Shown: positions 20,407 to 28,403, counted from the stretch's first letter. The stretch is 64,000 nucleotides of DNA from Haematospirillum sp. H4485 (GCF_012102745.1 NZ_JAAVSY010000006.1:62001-126000), one strand, 5' to 3'. Numbers and translations: made by a program. Notes: generated by a model not told the origin, from the letters alone.

Positions 20407-20877
20407 GTGGTGAACTATCTAAAAATTTTACCCTCTGTGCTTATATTTCTTCTGGCTGCCACTGTTCTGATAAGCCCTGACGTAGCAGAAGCAGTCGGTC
20501 ATGAGCAGGCAGTAACCTCTGATTTTATACCTGTCGCAATCTTGGCGGGCCAAAGCAAGGCTGAGGTAGCTGACGCGCTGGGAAGTCCTGAGAAATGCGA
20601 AAAAATCAAGTACGGTGATAAATGCGCCTATAAAAATGGGGCCGTCACGATTGTCTTCATTGGTGGAAAAGCCGATTGGTTCACGATACACCCCAAGAAT
20701 GCATTGTACCACGCATCTAGCCTTTCCCAACTTGGGCTTCCAACCAATATCAGGCCCACTTTCCAAAACAAGCACGTACTGCGTTGGGAAATGGCTCCAA
20801 CTCTGCTGGAAGTCGCACTGTTCCCGGGTGCGGAGAACACGATTTTCTTTATTCATGTTAGGGCCCGCACGCCGTAA
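20407..20877 (+). CDS. exported protein of unknown function
   Basis: The 156-residue protein has a clear signal peptide (hydrophobic residues 8-25, cleavage near AEA). The mature part contains AGQSKAEVADALGSPEKCEKIKYGDKCAYKNG, reminiscent of the SmpA/OmlA-like small outer-membrane-associated fold, but without a lipobox. It starts with GTG 5 nt after AAGGAAA. Base composition is lower in G+C than the phage core. Its 3' end overlaps the opposite-strand gene by 25 bp. Likely a lysogenic-conversion gene; function not known. Confidence 0.6.
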   Translation: MVNYLKILPSVLIFLLAATVLISPDVAEAVGHEQAVTSDFIPVAILAGQSKAEVADALGSPEKCEKIKYGDKCAYKNGAVTIVFIGGKADWFTIHPKNALYHASSLSQLGLPTNIRPTFQNKHVLRWEMAPTLLEVALFPGAENTIFFIHVRARTP

Positions 20878-21242
20878 TACGTCCCGCCGAGTGTGGCGCT
20901 GTGGACCGATGCGGCCTGTTCCAGAACACCCAGCATAGAAGCCACCAGCCGACAGGCCCGGCGGATCAGGGCATCGGGGTCCGCGTCGCCCGCTTCATCT
21001 TCGAGGGCGGACAGGATCCCGAAGGCTGCAAGGCCCTGTGCCAGCGCGCCGTCAAGGCTGGTTGCCCGGGCGTGGCTGATGCGGTGCTCCAGCTGGTCGA
21101 TCAGGGCTGTGCTGTCCGGATCCAGCGGGGCCTGATGCATGGCGACACGGGTTACCGTGGCCAGCTGGCGGGCCAGCATCACAACCGGGTCGGGCAGGAC
21201 ATCTGAGGATGGTGCGGTGTACATCTGTTGCAGACCCATCAT
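20853..21242 (-). CDS. phage protein of unknown function, paralogue of 33444-33872
   Basis: The 129-residue, alanine-rich helical protein is nearly identical over about 110 residues (LARQLATVTRVAMHQAPLDPD...LGGTYYG) to the protein at 33444-33872 on the opposite strand. No fold was recognised. It is coupled to the winged-helix gene upstream by an ATGATG-type overlap at 21239-21242. Having two copies in one prophage in inverted orientation suggests an internal duplication. Confidence 0.65.
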   Translation of the reverse strand: MMGLQQMYTAPSSDVLPDPVVMLARQLATVTRVAMHQAPLDPDSTALIDQLEHRISHARATSLDGALAQGLAAFGILSALEDEAGDADPDALIRRACRLVASMLGVLEQAASVHSATLGGTYYGVRALT

Positions 21243-21796
21243 CCGGCGCTCCCCCTGACTACGTGTACCTGAAGGCCTGCCTGGTCTGCTGCCCGCCGCA
21301 GTTCATGCTGCTGACGGCCTGTCAGCCAGTCACAGGCAAAGGACGAGCACTGCAGTTCCAGAATCAGGCCGTCAAAGGCTGCGTCAGCCTGACGGACCAG
21401 CGTTTCCGCTACCCGGCAGCCTGACTCATGCAAGGTGGTCGCCAGGCGCTCCACAGCATCCTTTGCCGGGTCCCGACGCAGAATGCCCATGCAGGTCATG
21501 GCGGCCTTCAGGGCGGCTGTCACCGTCTTCAGGGGCTGCCGTACAGTCTGGGTTCTGGGCAGAAGTCCAGCCGCTTGCAGCTTCCGCAGCGCGGTCAGGC
21601 AGGTCCGCACGCACATTCCGCTGACCTCGGCCAAGCCGCGTGCTGTGCGCATAATGGATGCCTGAATAAACGGAGCGAGGCCACCGCCCAGTGAAAGAGC
21701 GACAACGCGGGCACTCAGGCTCAGGTCCTTTCGTCCTCCCACGTGAATAACCCAGCGCAGGCGCTCGGTTTCAGTCATGCGATGCGTGAACATCAT
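21239..21796 (-). CDS. helix-turn-helix phage protein
   Basis: The 185-residue product has a winged-helix-like N-terminal domain (ERLRWVIHVGGRKDLSLSAR, then MRTARGLAEVSGMCVRTCLTALRKLQAAGLL), as in phage and plasmid replication or regulatory proteins. The C-terminal half is helical and unrecognised. The start at 21796 (MMFTHR) has AAGGGGAG upstream; an in-frame ATG at 21832 is less well supported. The first ~17 codons, ribosome-binding site and upstream region are repeated three times (21750-22851), so the control region has been amplified. Confidence 0.6.
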   Translation of the reverse strand: MMFTHRMTETERLRWVIHVGGRKDLSLSARVVALSLGGGLAPFIQASIMRTARGLAEVSGMCVRTCLTALRKLQAAGLLPRTQTVRQPLKTVTAALKAAMTCMGILRRDPAKDAVERLATTLHESGCRVAETLVRQADAAFDGLILELQCSSFACDWLTGRQQHELRRAADQAGLQVHVVRGSAG

Positions 21797-22851
21797 CGAG
21801 AAAAACTCCCCTTCGGCGTATCGACGCACCATCCAGAGGCCGTAATGGCCGCTGGTGGCGGGAGGCTAAAGACCCGAGATGCACTGGCAAAGGTCAGGCA
21901 GTCGAGCGGGCTTATTTCCCTTGCGGGTGTTGTATTCGCCGCCCTCCCGCCGAAGGGAGGAATGCGCCGGACAGAATCCGGGCACAAAAAAACCGCGTTC
22001 AATTCGGTGCGGTCATCCGCCTTTGCATGTACATGGAGGTCTTTAGGCTCCAACGCGGACGTTATCGAAACCGCATGGGGGATGCAAGCGAAAAACGGAT
22101 GGGTGGGCGGGCTGCTGACCCAGCGCAGGCGCTCGGTTTCAGTCATGCGATGCGTGAACATCATCGAGAAAAACTCCCCTTCGGCGTATCGACGCACCAT
22201 CCAGAGGCCGTAATGGCCGCTGGTGGCGGGAGGCTAAAGACCCGAGATGCACTGTCAACAGTCAGGCAGTCGAGCGGGCTTATTTCCCTTGCGGGTATTG
22301 TATTCGCCGCCCTCCCGCCGAAGGGAGGAATGCGCCGGACAGAATCCGGGCACAAAAAAACCGCGTTCAATTCGGTGCGGCCATCCGCTGTTGAATGTAC
22401 ATGGAGGTCTTTAGGCTCCAACGCGGACGTTATCGAAACCGCATGGGGGATGCAAGCGAAAAACGGATGGGTGGGCGGGCTGCTGACCCAGCGCAGGCGC
22501 TCGGTTTCGGTCATGCGATGCGTGAACATCATCGAGAAAAACTCCCCTTCGGCGTATCGACGCACCATCCAGAGGCCGCAATGGCCGCTGGTGGCGGGAG
22601 GCAAAAAACCCGAGATGCACTGGCACTAGTCAGGCAGTCGAGCGGGCTTATTTCCCTTGCGGGTGTTGTATTCGCCGCCCTCCCGCCGAAGGGAGGAGTG
22701 CCACGGACAGAATCCGGGCACAAAAAAACCGCGTTCAATTCGGTGCGGTTATCCGCTAGTGCATGTACATGGAGTTTTTTGGCTCCAACGCGGACGTTAT
22801 CGAAACGGCATGGTGGATGCAAGCGAAAAACGGATGGGTGGGTCAGTTAAA
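21750..22851. repeat. Three tandem copies of a 368-bp unit
   Basis: Units begin at about 21750, 22118 and 22486, each opening with CCCAGCGCAGGCGCTCGG. They differ by a few percent. Read leftward, each holds a hairpin (TGGAG/CTCCA), a terminator-like ACCGC...GCGG followed by seven T, a second hairpin (CCTCCC/GGGAGG), and then the ribosome-binding site and first codons of the gene at 21239. Since 368 is not a multiple of three, this is not a protein repeat. Open frames exist on both strands but change frame between units. Confidence 0.88.
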
Positions 22852-23725
22852 GCAAGCGGGGATGCTGCGTTGCAGGGTGGTGTTGCTGAACCTTGATGAT
22901 GCTATATTCCTTGCGTATTCCTGCATTGGACTGAAACTGCCGTTCACGCACAACGCATTGCAGATGATCGCCCATTGCAAAGAGCTCCACGTTCGTAGCA
23001 ATGCGATTGAGAAATTCTGCGTCTTCAATCGTGGCATTGAAGGGCTCGCTCCCGTCCGTAACGCGCCATTTGTTATCTTTCTTGAAGCTCAAGCTGATAA
23101 TCTGCAGCCGCATTGGGCGGGTAAGTTCCTTGATTTCCAGTTCTGGACCCTCAACGTCAAAATATCCGACTTCGCTCTTGAAGATTTCGACGGCTTTCTG
23201 CCCCGCTCTCTTGAACCTTAAGCTATCGATTCCATCTGTCAGCAGAACATCAACAAGACTCTTTGTGTTTTTACGTACAGGAAGGCTCTCAAATAGCTGT
23301 AGCGCTCTTGGATCGATAACTTGAGTATTCCCATCAAGGTGAATATGTAAATGGCGATCCCCCTTTTGCTCGACCCTCTCTGGAGATTTCCCCTTAAGAA
23401 ATTTATATAGCCGTATTAGTGACTCAATTATTGCCAATACAGAAGCAATAATTACTACTTGATCGCCATCGACTGGGATGGAATCCAGCAATGGCAATGC
23501 CTTGTCCATTAAATATTGGGCAGTCCCAATACCAACCTCAAAAGAACCAGCGGCAGTTGCCTTTACACGCACAGAAACTTGTGCGCGCTTTTTATTGAGC
23601 TCCTCATTGGCAGATTGAATCAAATCGCCGAGGGCGATCAAGGCAGGGCCTAAATTCTGAACGTCGATTTCTCCGTTCTCGACCGCAGCGCCATCGAATA
23701 CCAAGGTTAAATCAGCGTGGTTCAT
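22847..23725 (-). CDS. conserved phage-type hypothetical protein
   Basis: The 292-residue soluble protein has an N-terminal region (LTLVFDGAAVENGEIDVQNLGPALIALGDLI) and a short hydrophobic helix near residues 88-105 (VVIIASVLAIIESLIRLY). The C-terminal half is beta-rich. I have seen similar proteins in prophages and plasmids but cannot give a function. It lies directly upstream of the tandem-repeat region and reads toward it, so the terminator-like hairpins there may end its transcript. Base composition is lower in G+C than the late genes. Confidence 0.6.
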   Translation of the reverse strand: MNHADLTLVFDGAAVENGEIDVQNLGPALIALGDLIQSANEELNKKRAQVSVRVKATAAGSFEVGIGTAQYLMDKALPLLDSIPVDGDQVVIIASVLAIIESLIRLYKFLKGKSPERVEQKGDRHLHIHLDGNTQVIDPRALQLFESLPVRKNTKSLVDVLLTDGIDSLRFKRAGQKAVEIFKSEVGYFDVEGPELEIKELTRPMRLQIISLSFKKDNKWRVTDGSEPFNATIEDAEFLNRIATNVELFAMGDHLQCVVRERQFQSNAGIRKEYSIIKVQQHHPATQHPRLL

Positions 23726-24158
23726 GCCGACCGGCCCCCATGATTTTCAGGGGGCCTCGCGTCTTGGATAGATGAAAGCGTCACTGGCAGTCCCCCTTTT
23801 TGTTGCAAGGCCCATAGTTGTGGGTAGCAACAAATACCGACACGCAAAATGACAGTCCAGAGTTTTGTCCTCTGCAATTTCACAATCATGAAGGACGAAA
23901 ACATACATGCGCCTGTTGCCGGGTGGCAGATCCGTGGTGGCCTGCGCCCCTGCCAAGCCTTTTGTTTTTATTATTTGTTTTTTGGTTTTTAAACGCCCGC
24001 GCGCGTTCCTTATATAGGGGGGTGGAAGACCGTGTAAAATTTTGCGACCGTCATTTCTGCGGAAAGGCTGCGGACCGTATTAAAAATTTTACACACACAA
24101 GCCGGGCTGTGGAAAACTGCGGGCGCACGTGGCCCGCAGTTCGTTACGAAACGCTCTC
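23726..24158. other. Intergenic region with two inverted repeats
   Basis: This 433-bp stretch has no gene I can support. It contains a hairpin near 23803-23832 (GTTGC...CCCA...TGGG...GCAAC) and a perfect 12-bp inverted repeat, GTGTAAAATTTT at 24032-24043 and AAAATTTTACAC at 24083-24094. An alternating CG run and a TATATAGGGG element lie near 24000-24020. It is probably the control region for the leftward gene at 22847. Confidence 0.5.
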
Positions 24159-24395
24159 TCAGCGCTGGACAACCAGAACTGTGTCACAGGTTGAGGCTGG
24201 CTTTTCAAGGAGCCGCGCCGCGCCATAGCCGACAACCATTCCGGCTGCTACTGCTGTCGCCAGCAGCGCCCCCTGCATCCAGCGTTTCCGCCTTTGATAG
24301 GCGGTCCGGCCACAGGCATCCGCAATCAGCCCGGCCTGGGCGCGTATGGCCCGCCCCATTTCCTCGGGAAAACGGTCTGGGTAGTTCTTACTCAT
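24159..24395 (-). CDS. small single-pass membrane protein
   Basis: The 78-residue product starts at ATG 24395 (MSKNYPDRFPEEMGRAIRAQ). It has a cytoplasmic N-terminal helix, one membrane segment (ALLATAVAAGMVVGYGAARLL) and a short tail. No family was recognised. An upstream in-frame extension lacks a ribosome-binding site, so I use the shorter form. It reads away from the early operon starting at 24629. Confidence 0.5.
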   Translation of the reverse strand: MSKNYPDRFPEEMGRAIRAQAGLIADACGRTAYQRRKRWMQGALLATAVAAGMVVGYGAARLLEKPASTCDTVLVVQR

Positions 24396-24591
24396 ACTAC
24401 TTTCTCTTGCATAAACAACACCAAGACCAGCGATCGCTGGCGGGTGAAGAGCATTGTTTTTCAATGCATTGTATACGCCCTGACCCGGATCCGTTGTGCA
24501 CGAGCCAAGAGGCAGGCATCCGGGGGCGAGCAAAAATAACACCACCGATCCATCGATAAAAATATAGACACGCCCGTATTCTATCGCTTAA

Positions 24592-24610
24592 TCATCTATA
24601 TATCGATTGA
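24592..24610. promoter_or_regulatory. Early-region operator, copy 1
   Basis: TCATCTATATATCGATTGA lies just before the 24629 gene and matches the site at 28162-28180 in 16 of 19 positions, including the surrounding CTTnnTCATCTAT. Both precede rightward gene starts, suggesting a shared operator for the CI-like repressor. Confidence 0.55.
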
Positions 24611-24628
24611 TTATCAAGGGGACACGCC

Positions 24629-24814
24629 ATGGATGATCGCCTCGCCATACTCCCTCTTTCTGTCCGGGCGCACCGTGCCTGGTCACTTGCCTGGAGCGCC
24701 CGCCACGGAAGAAAGACAGAAATCAGGCTGTTTACAGAGCTTTTCAAACAGTCATCAGATCCGAACGCCCTGATCCGCAGGCTTGTTCACAGCGTTGAGG
24801 AGGTTCATCCGTGA
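24629..24814 (+). CDS. small hypothetical protein
   Basis: The 61-residue protein has an ATG preceded by AAGGGGAC. It contains RAHRAWSLAWSARHGRKTEIRLFTELFKQ, a basic helical region, and no known domain. It is the first gene of a rightward operon and overlaps the HD-domain gene (GTGA at 24811-24814). Confidence 0.55.
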   Translation: MDDRLAILPLSVRAHRAWSLAWSARHGRKTEIRLFTELFKQSSDPNALIRRLVHSVEEVHP

Positions 24815-25494
24815 CCATTATCCAGACATACGCGGGCCATCGATTTTCACTGCTTCATCCCGACCCGCGCGACATCAACCAGCGTGACATTGCCATTGCC
24901 CTGTCCCGTCTGCCCCGCCTTGGTGGCCACACCTCGACGTTCTATTGCGTTGCCCAGCACGCATGGCTTGGCGTGGATGTTCTTCGACGGGCAATCCGCA
25001 ATGATCGTTCCCTGTCCCGGCTGCTGCGGATTGCCGGACCAGAACGCAGCGAAACAACCGAAGCCGTTATACGCCGTGCCCGCCATGATGACGCCATGTC
25101 CAGACAGCTGTTGTTGGCCACGCTCCTGGACGATGCGCCGGATGCCTACATCGGCACACTTTCACCGCTGGTCACCATGGCACTGGAGAAAATCGCCAGA
25201 ATCTCTCCGCTTGGAACGCTTGACACGGCGATTACCCTCACCATCCACCAGGCATTCGGGCTGCCTTTTCCTTTGCCTGCAGGCTGGGTCGCTGTTTTGA
25301 AACTTGTCGATGAGATCATGCTTGCGACAGAGTATCGGGATCTGCTTCTGGTCCGGAACAGCGATATGGAATTTCCGGGCGCGGCGGAGTTCCGCATCCA
25401 GCCTGAACCCGAACACCGTGCTCCGGACCTGTTCCTGGAGTGTCTGGAGAGTCTGCACAGCCGGGCTGTACGGCACCAGGCAATGGCAAGCTGA
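24811..25494 (+). CDS. HD-superfamily phosphohydrolase-like protein with altered HD motif
   Basis: The 227-residue protein matches the phage YfbR-like (COG1896) group: IQTYAGHRFSLLHPDPRDINQRDIAIALSRL, GGHTSTFYCVAQHAW with the first metal His, and MLATEYRDLL near the end. The signature LLHDAxEAY reads LLDDAPDAY here, so the metal-binding His of the HD pair is Asp. Family enzymes remove phosphate from dNMPs. Whether this copy is active is doubtful or metal use is altered. It starts with GTG coupled to the previous gene. Confidence 0.8.
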   Translation: MTIIQTYAGHRFSLLHPDPRDINQRDIAIALSRLPRLGGHTSTFYCVAQHAWLGVDVLRRAIRNDRSLSRLLRIAGPERSETTEAVIRRARHDDAMSRQLLLATLLDDAPDAYIGTLSPLVTMALEKIARISPLGTLDTAITLTIHQAFGLPFPLPAGWVAVLKLVDEIMLATEYRDLLLVRNSDMEFPGAAEFRIQPEPEHRAPDLFLECLESLHSRAVRHQAMAS

Positions 25495-25496
25495 CG

Positions 25497-25793
25497 ATGC
25501 CGCTGACAAAGGACATCAGGATTCCCATGCAGGGGGCCAGGGCGCACACCCGTCCGGGCCCCCTGACCGAAGAGCGGATTACCGCTGCCTTGCGTGTACT
25601 GGCCCGCATTGTCTGTGATTACCCGGGGCTGCTGAATCAGGACCACGTTCGCCATCTGGCTGCGCGGCTTCTTGCCGAACGGGATGCTGCCAGAAAGGAT
25701 GCTGAAATCGATGCCGCCCTCCGGCAATTCGCTCTTCCTGACGCGGGCCTGACACCCACGAAACCAAAAGCGCCAACATGGACCGCGCGTTAA
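25497..25793 (+). CDS. hypothetical early phage protein
   Basis: A 98-residue protein, starting 3 nt after the HD gene stop. It has RITAALRVLARIVCDYPGLLNQDHVRHLAARLLAERDAARKDAEIDAALR, a long helical segment, and no known family. It is likely co-transcribed with the HD gene. Confidence 0.5.
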   Translation: MPLTKDIRIPMQGARAHTRPGPLTEERITAALRVLARIVCDYPGLLNQDHVRHLAARLLAERDAARKDAEIDAALRQFALPDAGLTPTKPKAPTWTAR

Positions 25794-25894
25794 GTGGCAT
25801 GGCCGTTCATCTTGGTCAAAGCGGGGCCGCTTGTTCAAACAGGCTTGCACATCGAAGGCAAATAATCACCAGCCTGACAGAAAGGACTTAACCA

Positions 25895-26404
25895 ATGCGT
25901 ACACCACACCGGATTCTGTCGGCATTCATAATGCTTGCAGCGGGCTGGGCCACTTTGACCCTCGGCATGTCTGTGACCACTGCGGTGGCGCAGCTCATGA
26001 TGGTTTTCTTCATGAGCACACTCGGTCTTTACGCGGTTTTCAGCGCCATCATGTACCGCTCTTCGCACCTGCTGGTGCGGCTGCACAATAACATCAACGA
26101 TGAGGAGTGCAGGCGCGATACGCATGTCTTGCGAGACTACTTGCACATAATGGGCGGCGTAGCGATTGTGTCAGTCCTTCTTCTGCTGACCTTCGAAGGA
26201 TGCCGTCACATGGCGCCCGCCACGGTATCAGGCGTAATGGTTCTGAACCTCGCCCGCATGATGGAGGCCGGTTTGTTCGGGCTGTGTGGGCTTAATCTGG
26301 TGTACCTGCTGCTTCTGTTCAGAAGTCTGGTTCAGGGTATGGTTCAAGAAGCCATGACCCGGGACACGCTTGATGAAAACAAGCAGATTGTGGAAGCCGA
26401 ATGA
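25895..26404 (+). CDS. four-helix membrane protein
   Basis: A 169-residue protein with membrane segments at about residues 7-27, 30-52, 84-102 and 124-147, and a charged C-terminal tail. There are no enzyme motifs. It overlaps the next gene by ATGA (26401-26404). In an early phage operon it might be a superinfection-exclusion or ion-conducting protein, but nothing in the sequence decides this. Confidence 0.6.
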   Translation: MRTPHRILSAFIMLAAGWATLTLGMSVTTAVAQLMMVFFMSTLGLYAVFSAIMYRSSHLLVRLHNNINDEECRRDTHVLRDYLHIMGGVAIVSVLLLLTFEGCRHMAPATVSGVMVLNLARMMEAGLFGLCGLNLVYLLLLFRSLVQGMVQEAMTRDTLDENKQIVEAE

Positions 26405-27006
26405 TGCGCGTGCTCATCGGGTGTGAATTTTCCGGAACCGTGCGGGATGCATTCCGGGCGGCGGGTCATGAGGCTATGTCTTGTGATCTGCTGGAGACGG
26501 AAACGCCCGGACCGCACTACAAAGGAGACGTGCGTGATGTGCTGGACTATCCGTGGGATCTGGCGATATTTCATCCGCCGTGTACGGACCTGGCTGTATC
26601 CGGAGCACGGCATTTCAGTGAGAAGCGTCAGGACGGGCGGCAACAAGCCGCTGTGTCCTTCGTTCGGCTTCTGGCCCGGAGCGAAATTCCGCGCATAGCC
26701 ATAGAGAATCCGATCTCGGTTCTGTCCAGCATCTGGCGTAAACCCGATCAGATCATTCATCCGTGGCAATTTGGTCATGGGGAGACGAAGGCTACGTGTC
26801 TGTGGCTGAAAGGCCTGCCGCTGTTGCATCCCACCCACGTTGTTGAAGGGCGGCACGCGCGTATCCACAACATGCCACCCACACCTGACCGCTGGAAGCT
26901 CCGCAGCCGGACTTATCCCGGAATCGCCGAAGCCATGGCTGCGCAATGGGGGTCCTCGTCAGAGGACGAGAGCAAGGGGGCTTGCAATGGGGCTGTTCGT
27001 TGGTAA
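26401..27006 (+). CDS. phage DNA cytosine methyltransferase-like protein
   Basis: The 201-residue protein belongs to a short phage family annotated as cytosine methyltransferase. The SAM-site segment MRVLIGCEFSGTVRDAFRAA is at the N terminus, HPPCTDLAVSG holds the Pro-Cys pair, and AIENPIS is in the place of the ENV motif. The C-terminal GPDRWKLRSRTYPGIAEAMAAQW-like tail is typical of the group. It lacks the long target-recognition region of true C5 enzymes, so the substrate is uncertain. Confidence 0.75.
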   Translation: MMRVLIGCEFSGTVRDAFRAAGHEAMSCDLLETETPGPHYKGDVRDVLDYPWDLAIFHPPCTDLAVSGARHFSEKRQDGRQQAAVSFVRLLARSEIPRIAIENPISVLSSIWRKPDQIIHPWQFGHGETKATCLWLKGLPLLHPTHVVEGRHARIHNMPPTPDRWKLRSRTYPGIAEAMAAQWGSSSEDESKGACNGAVRW

Positions 27007-27037
27007 TGCTTGGTCGTGTGGCACAGGAGGGAGATCT

Positions 27038-27328
27038 ATGCGGACATCTGTCCTGCTTGAGAGGAAAAGGCGGGTCGTGCGTGCTGCCATCGATCGGTCG
27101 CGCCTGAAAAACCCCCGTATTTTTGGCTCGGTCCTGCATGGCACCGACCAGGAAGGCAGTGACCTTGACCTTTTGGTTGACGCACCGCCCGGCACGACGT
27201 TGTTTGAACTCGGTGGCCTCCAGGAGGAGCTTGAGCTTCTCCTGGGCATTCGTGTTGAGGTGCTGACGCCCGAGGATCTGCCGGAAAAATTCCGGGCCAA
27301 GGTTCTGTCCGAGGCCAAGGCCCTATGA
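27038..27328 (+). CDS. mntA: MntA-type nucleotidyltransferase antitoxin
   Basis: The 96-residue minimal nucleotidyltransferase has the GSxxxGxxxxxSDxDLLV motif (FGSVLHGTDQEGSDLDLLVD). MntA proteins inactivate the partner HEPN toxin by adding AMP to a tyrosine. The ATG at 27038 follows CAGGAGG. The stop overlaps the start of the HEPN gene (ATGA at 27325), the normal arrangement for the pair. Confidence 0.88.
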   Translation: MRTSVLLERKRRVVRAAIDRSRLKNPRIFGSVLHGTDQEGSDLDLLVDAPPGTTLFELGGLQEELELLLGIRVEVLTPEDLPEKFRAKVLSEAKAL

Positions 27329-27678
27329 GCGAGAATCGCCTGGAAGACTATCTGGAGCATATGCAGCAAGCTGCGGAGGATGCGTGCACCTTTGTGGATG
27401 GTCTGGATAAAGATGACTTCCTGGCTGATAAAAGGACGCAGCAGGCTGTCATAATGAGCATGGTTATCGTTGGGGAAGCCTCAGCCAAGATTATAAGTGG
27501 GTATGGCGCTTTTGTCGCCGAGCATCCCGAAGTCCCCTGGCGCAGTATGCGCGGCATGCGGAACCGAATTGCCCATGGATACTTCGAGATTAATCTTTGC
27601 GTTGTATGGGACACCGTACAAGAGTGCTTGCCAGAGCTGATCGAGCAGCTCCGTCTATTGCGCCGCTCAACAATCTGA
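27325..27678 (+). CDS. hepT: HepT-type HEPN RNase toxin
   Basis: The 117-residue all-helical HEPN protein has the catalytic RxxxxHxY motif as MRNRIAHGYF near residues 91-100, with the tyrosine that MntA modifies. HepT cleaves RNA when free of the antitoxin. Together with mntA it forms a type VII module, probably protecting the lysogen from other phages or stabilising the prophage. The pair looks intact. Confidence 0.88.
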   Translation: MSENRLEDYLEHMQQAAEDACTFVDGLDKDDFLADKRTQQAVIMSMVIVGEASAKIISGYGAFVAEHPEVPWRSMRGMRNRIAHGYFEINLCVVWDTVQECLPELIEQLRLLRRSTI

Positions 27679-27704
27679 ACTTGCTCTTTACATTCAGCAG
27701 GCTG

Positions 27705-28103
27705 TCAGCTCTCCGTCTTCGACGCCGTTACCGCTTCTGCCCCGTTCCCGCGCCAGCTGTCGTGAAGACCGATCAGGACATCGGCTATCTGGGCCGGGGT
27801 CAGATTTCCCTGCAGCAGTCCTGACAGGGATTGCGCAATCACATAGCGCATCAGTTCACGATCAAGACCTGATGTTGCCCTGTCCTGATTGGGCTGACCT
27901 GTGGCCAGCCATGCGATATCCGCGTCCAGGACCCGTGCAATCTCGGCCAGCTTTGACGTGGTACGGGTTTTGCCCGCAATCAGGAAGGATATGGACGACT
28001 GCGAGGCCCGGACACGGCGCGCAAGCTCGCTGATCGACATGTTCCGGTCGGCCAGCAACTTCTTCAGGCGTCCGCCGATGCTATCAAGATCGTATTCGGT
28101 CAT
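27705..28103 (-). CDS. CI-like XRE-family repressor
   Basis: The 132-residue protein has an N-terminal XRE helix-turn-helix (LKKLLADRNMSISELARRVRASQSSISFLIAGK) and a C-terminal helical part probably for dimer formation. There is no LexA-like peptidase domain, so induction by RecA self-cleavage is not expected; antirepressors encoded at 33888-35043 may play that part. It is divergent from a Cro-like gene, with operator sequences between. Confidence 0.85.
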   Translation of the reverse strand: MTEYDLDSIGGRLKKLLADRNMSISELARRVRASQSSISFLIAGKTRTTSKLAEIARVLDADIAWLATGQPNQDRATSGLDRELMRYVIAQSLSGLLQGNLTPAQIADVLIGLHDSWRGNGAEAVTASKTES

Positions 28104-28161
28104 GACTCTCTTCTACCCCATTTCATGTCCTTGACGGTCCACATAATTATCGATAGCTTGT

Positions 28162-28180
28162 TCATCTATTTATAGATGGA
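28162..28180. promoter_or_regulatory. Early-region operator, copy 2 (CI/Cro switch)
   Basis: CATCTAT-TT-ATAGATG (28163-28178) is a perfect 16-bp palindrome between the divergent repressor and Cro-like genes. A TATCGATA palindrome lies 10-15 bp before it. The longer 19-bp sequence matches the site at 24592-24610. Likely bound by the repressor, the Cro-like protein, or both. Confidence 0.65.
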
Positions 28181-28187
28181 GGAAAGC

Positions 28188-28403
28188 ATGACAGAAGCAC
28201 AGCTCCGGGCCATACATTTCATGGAACAGGCTGTTGGTGTGGCTGGGTCGCAAAGTGCGCTCAGCCGCAAGATTGCCATGGGTCAAGGCAGTATATCCCG
28301 CGCCCTCAAGATCGGGCGTGTCTCACCACGGATGGCGGTCAGGATCCATCAGGCGCTTGGCTTCGATCTTGATGAGGTCCTTGCGGTCGCCCTCGCACGC
28401 TGA
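28188..28403 (+). CDS. Cro/YdaS-like DNA-binding protein
   Basis: The 71-residue protein has a helix-turn-helix (GSQSALSRKIAMGQGSISRALKIGRVSPRMAVRIHQALG) of the Cro/YdaS type. The ATG at 28188 lies 6 nt after GGAGG; an ATG at 28176 inside the operator is less likely. Divergent to the CI-like gene, so probably the opposing regulator of the lysis-lysogeny switch. Confidence 0.78.
   Translation: MTEAQLRAIHFMEQAVGVAGSQSALSRKIAMGQGSISRALKIGRVSPRMAVRIHQALGFDLDEVLAVALAR

Noticed and set aside
21743-22850. Three overlapping plus-strand open frames of 150-200 codons across the tandem repeats
   Set aside because: They are open because the 368-bp unit happens to lack stops on both strands; each frame shifts between units, has no clear ribosome-binding site, and the minus-strand gene start explains the coding part better.
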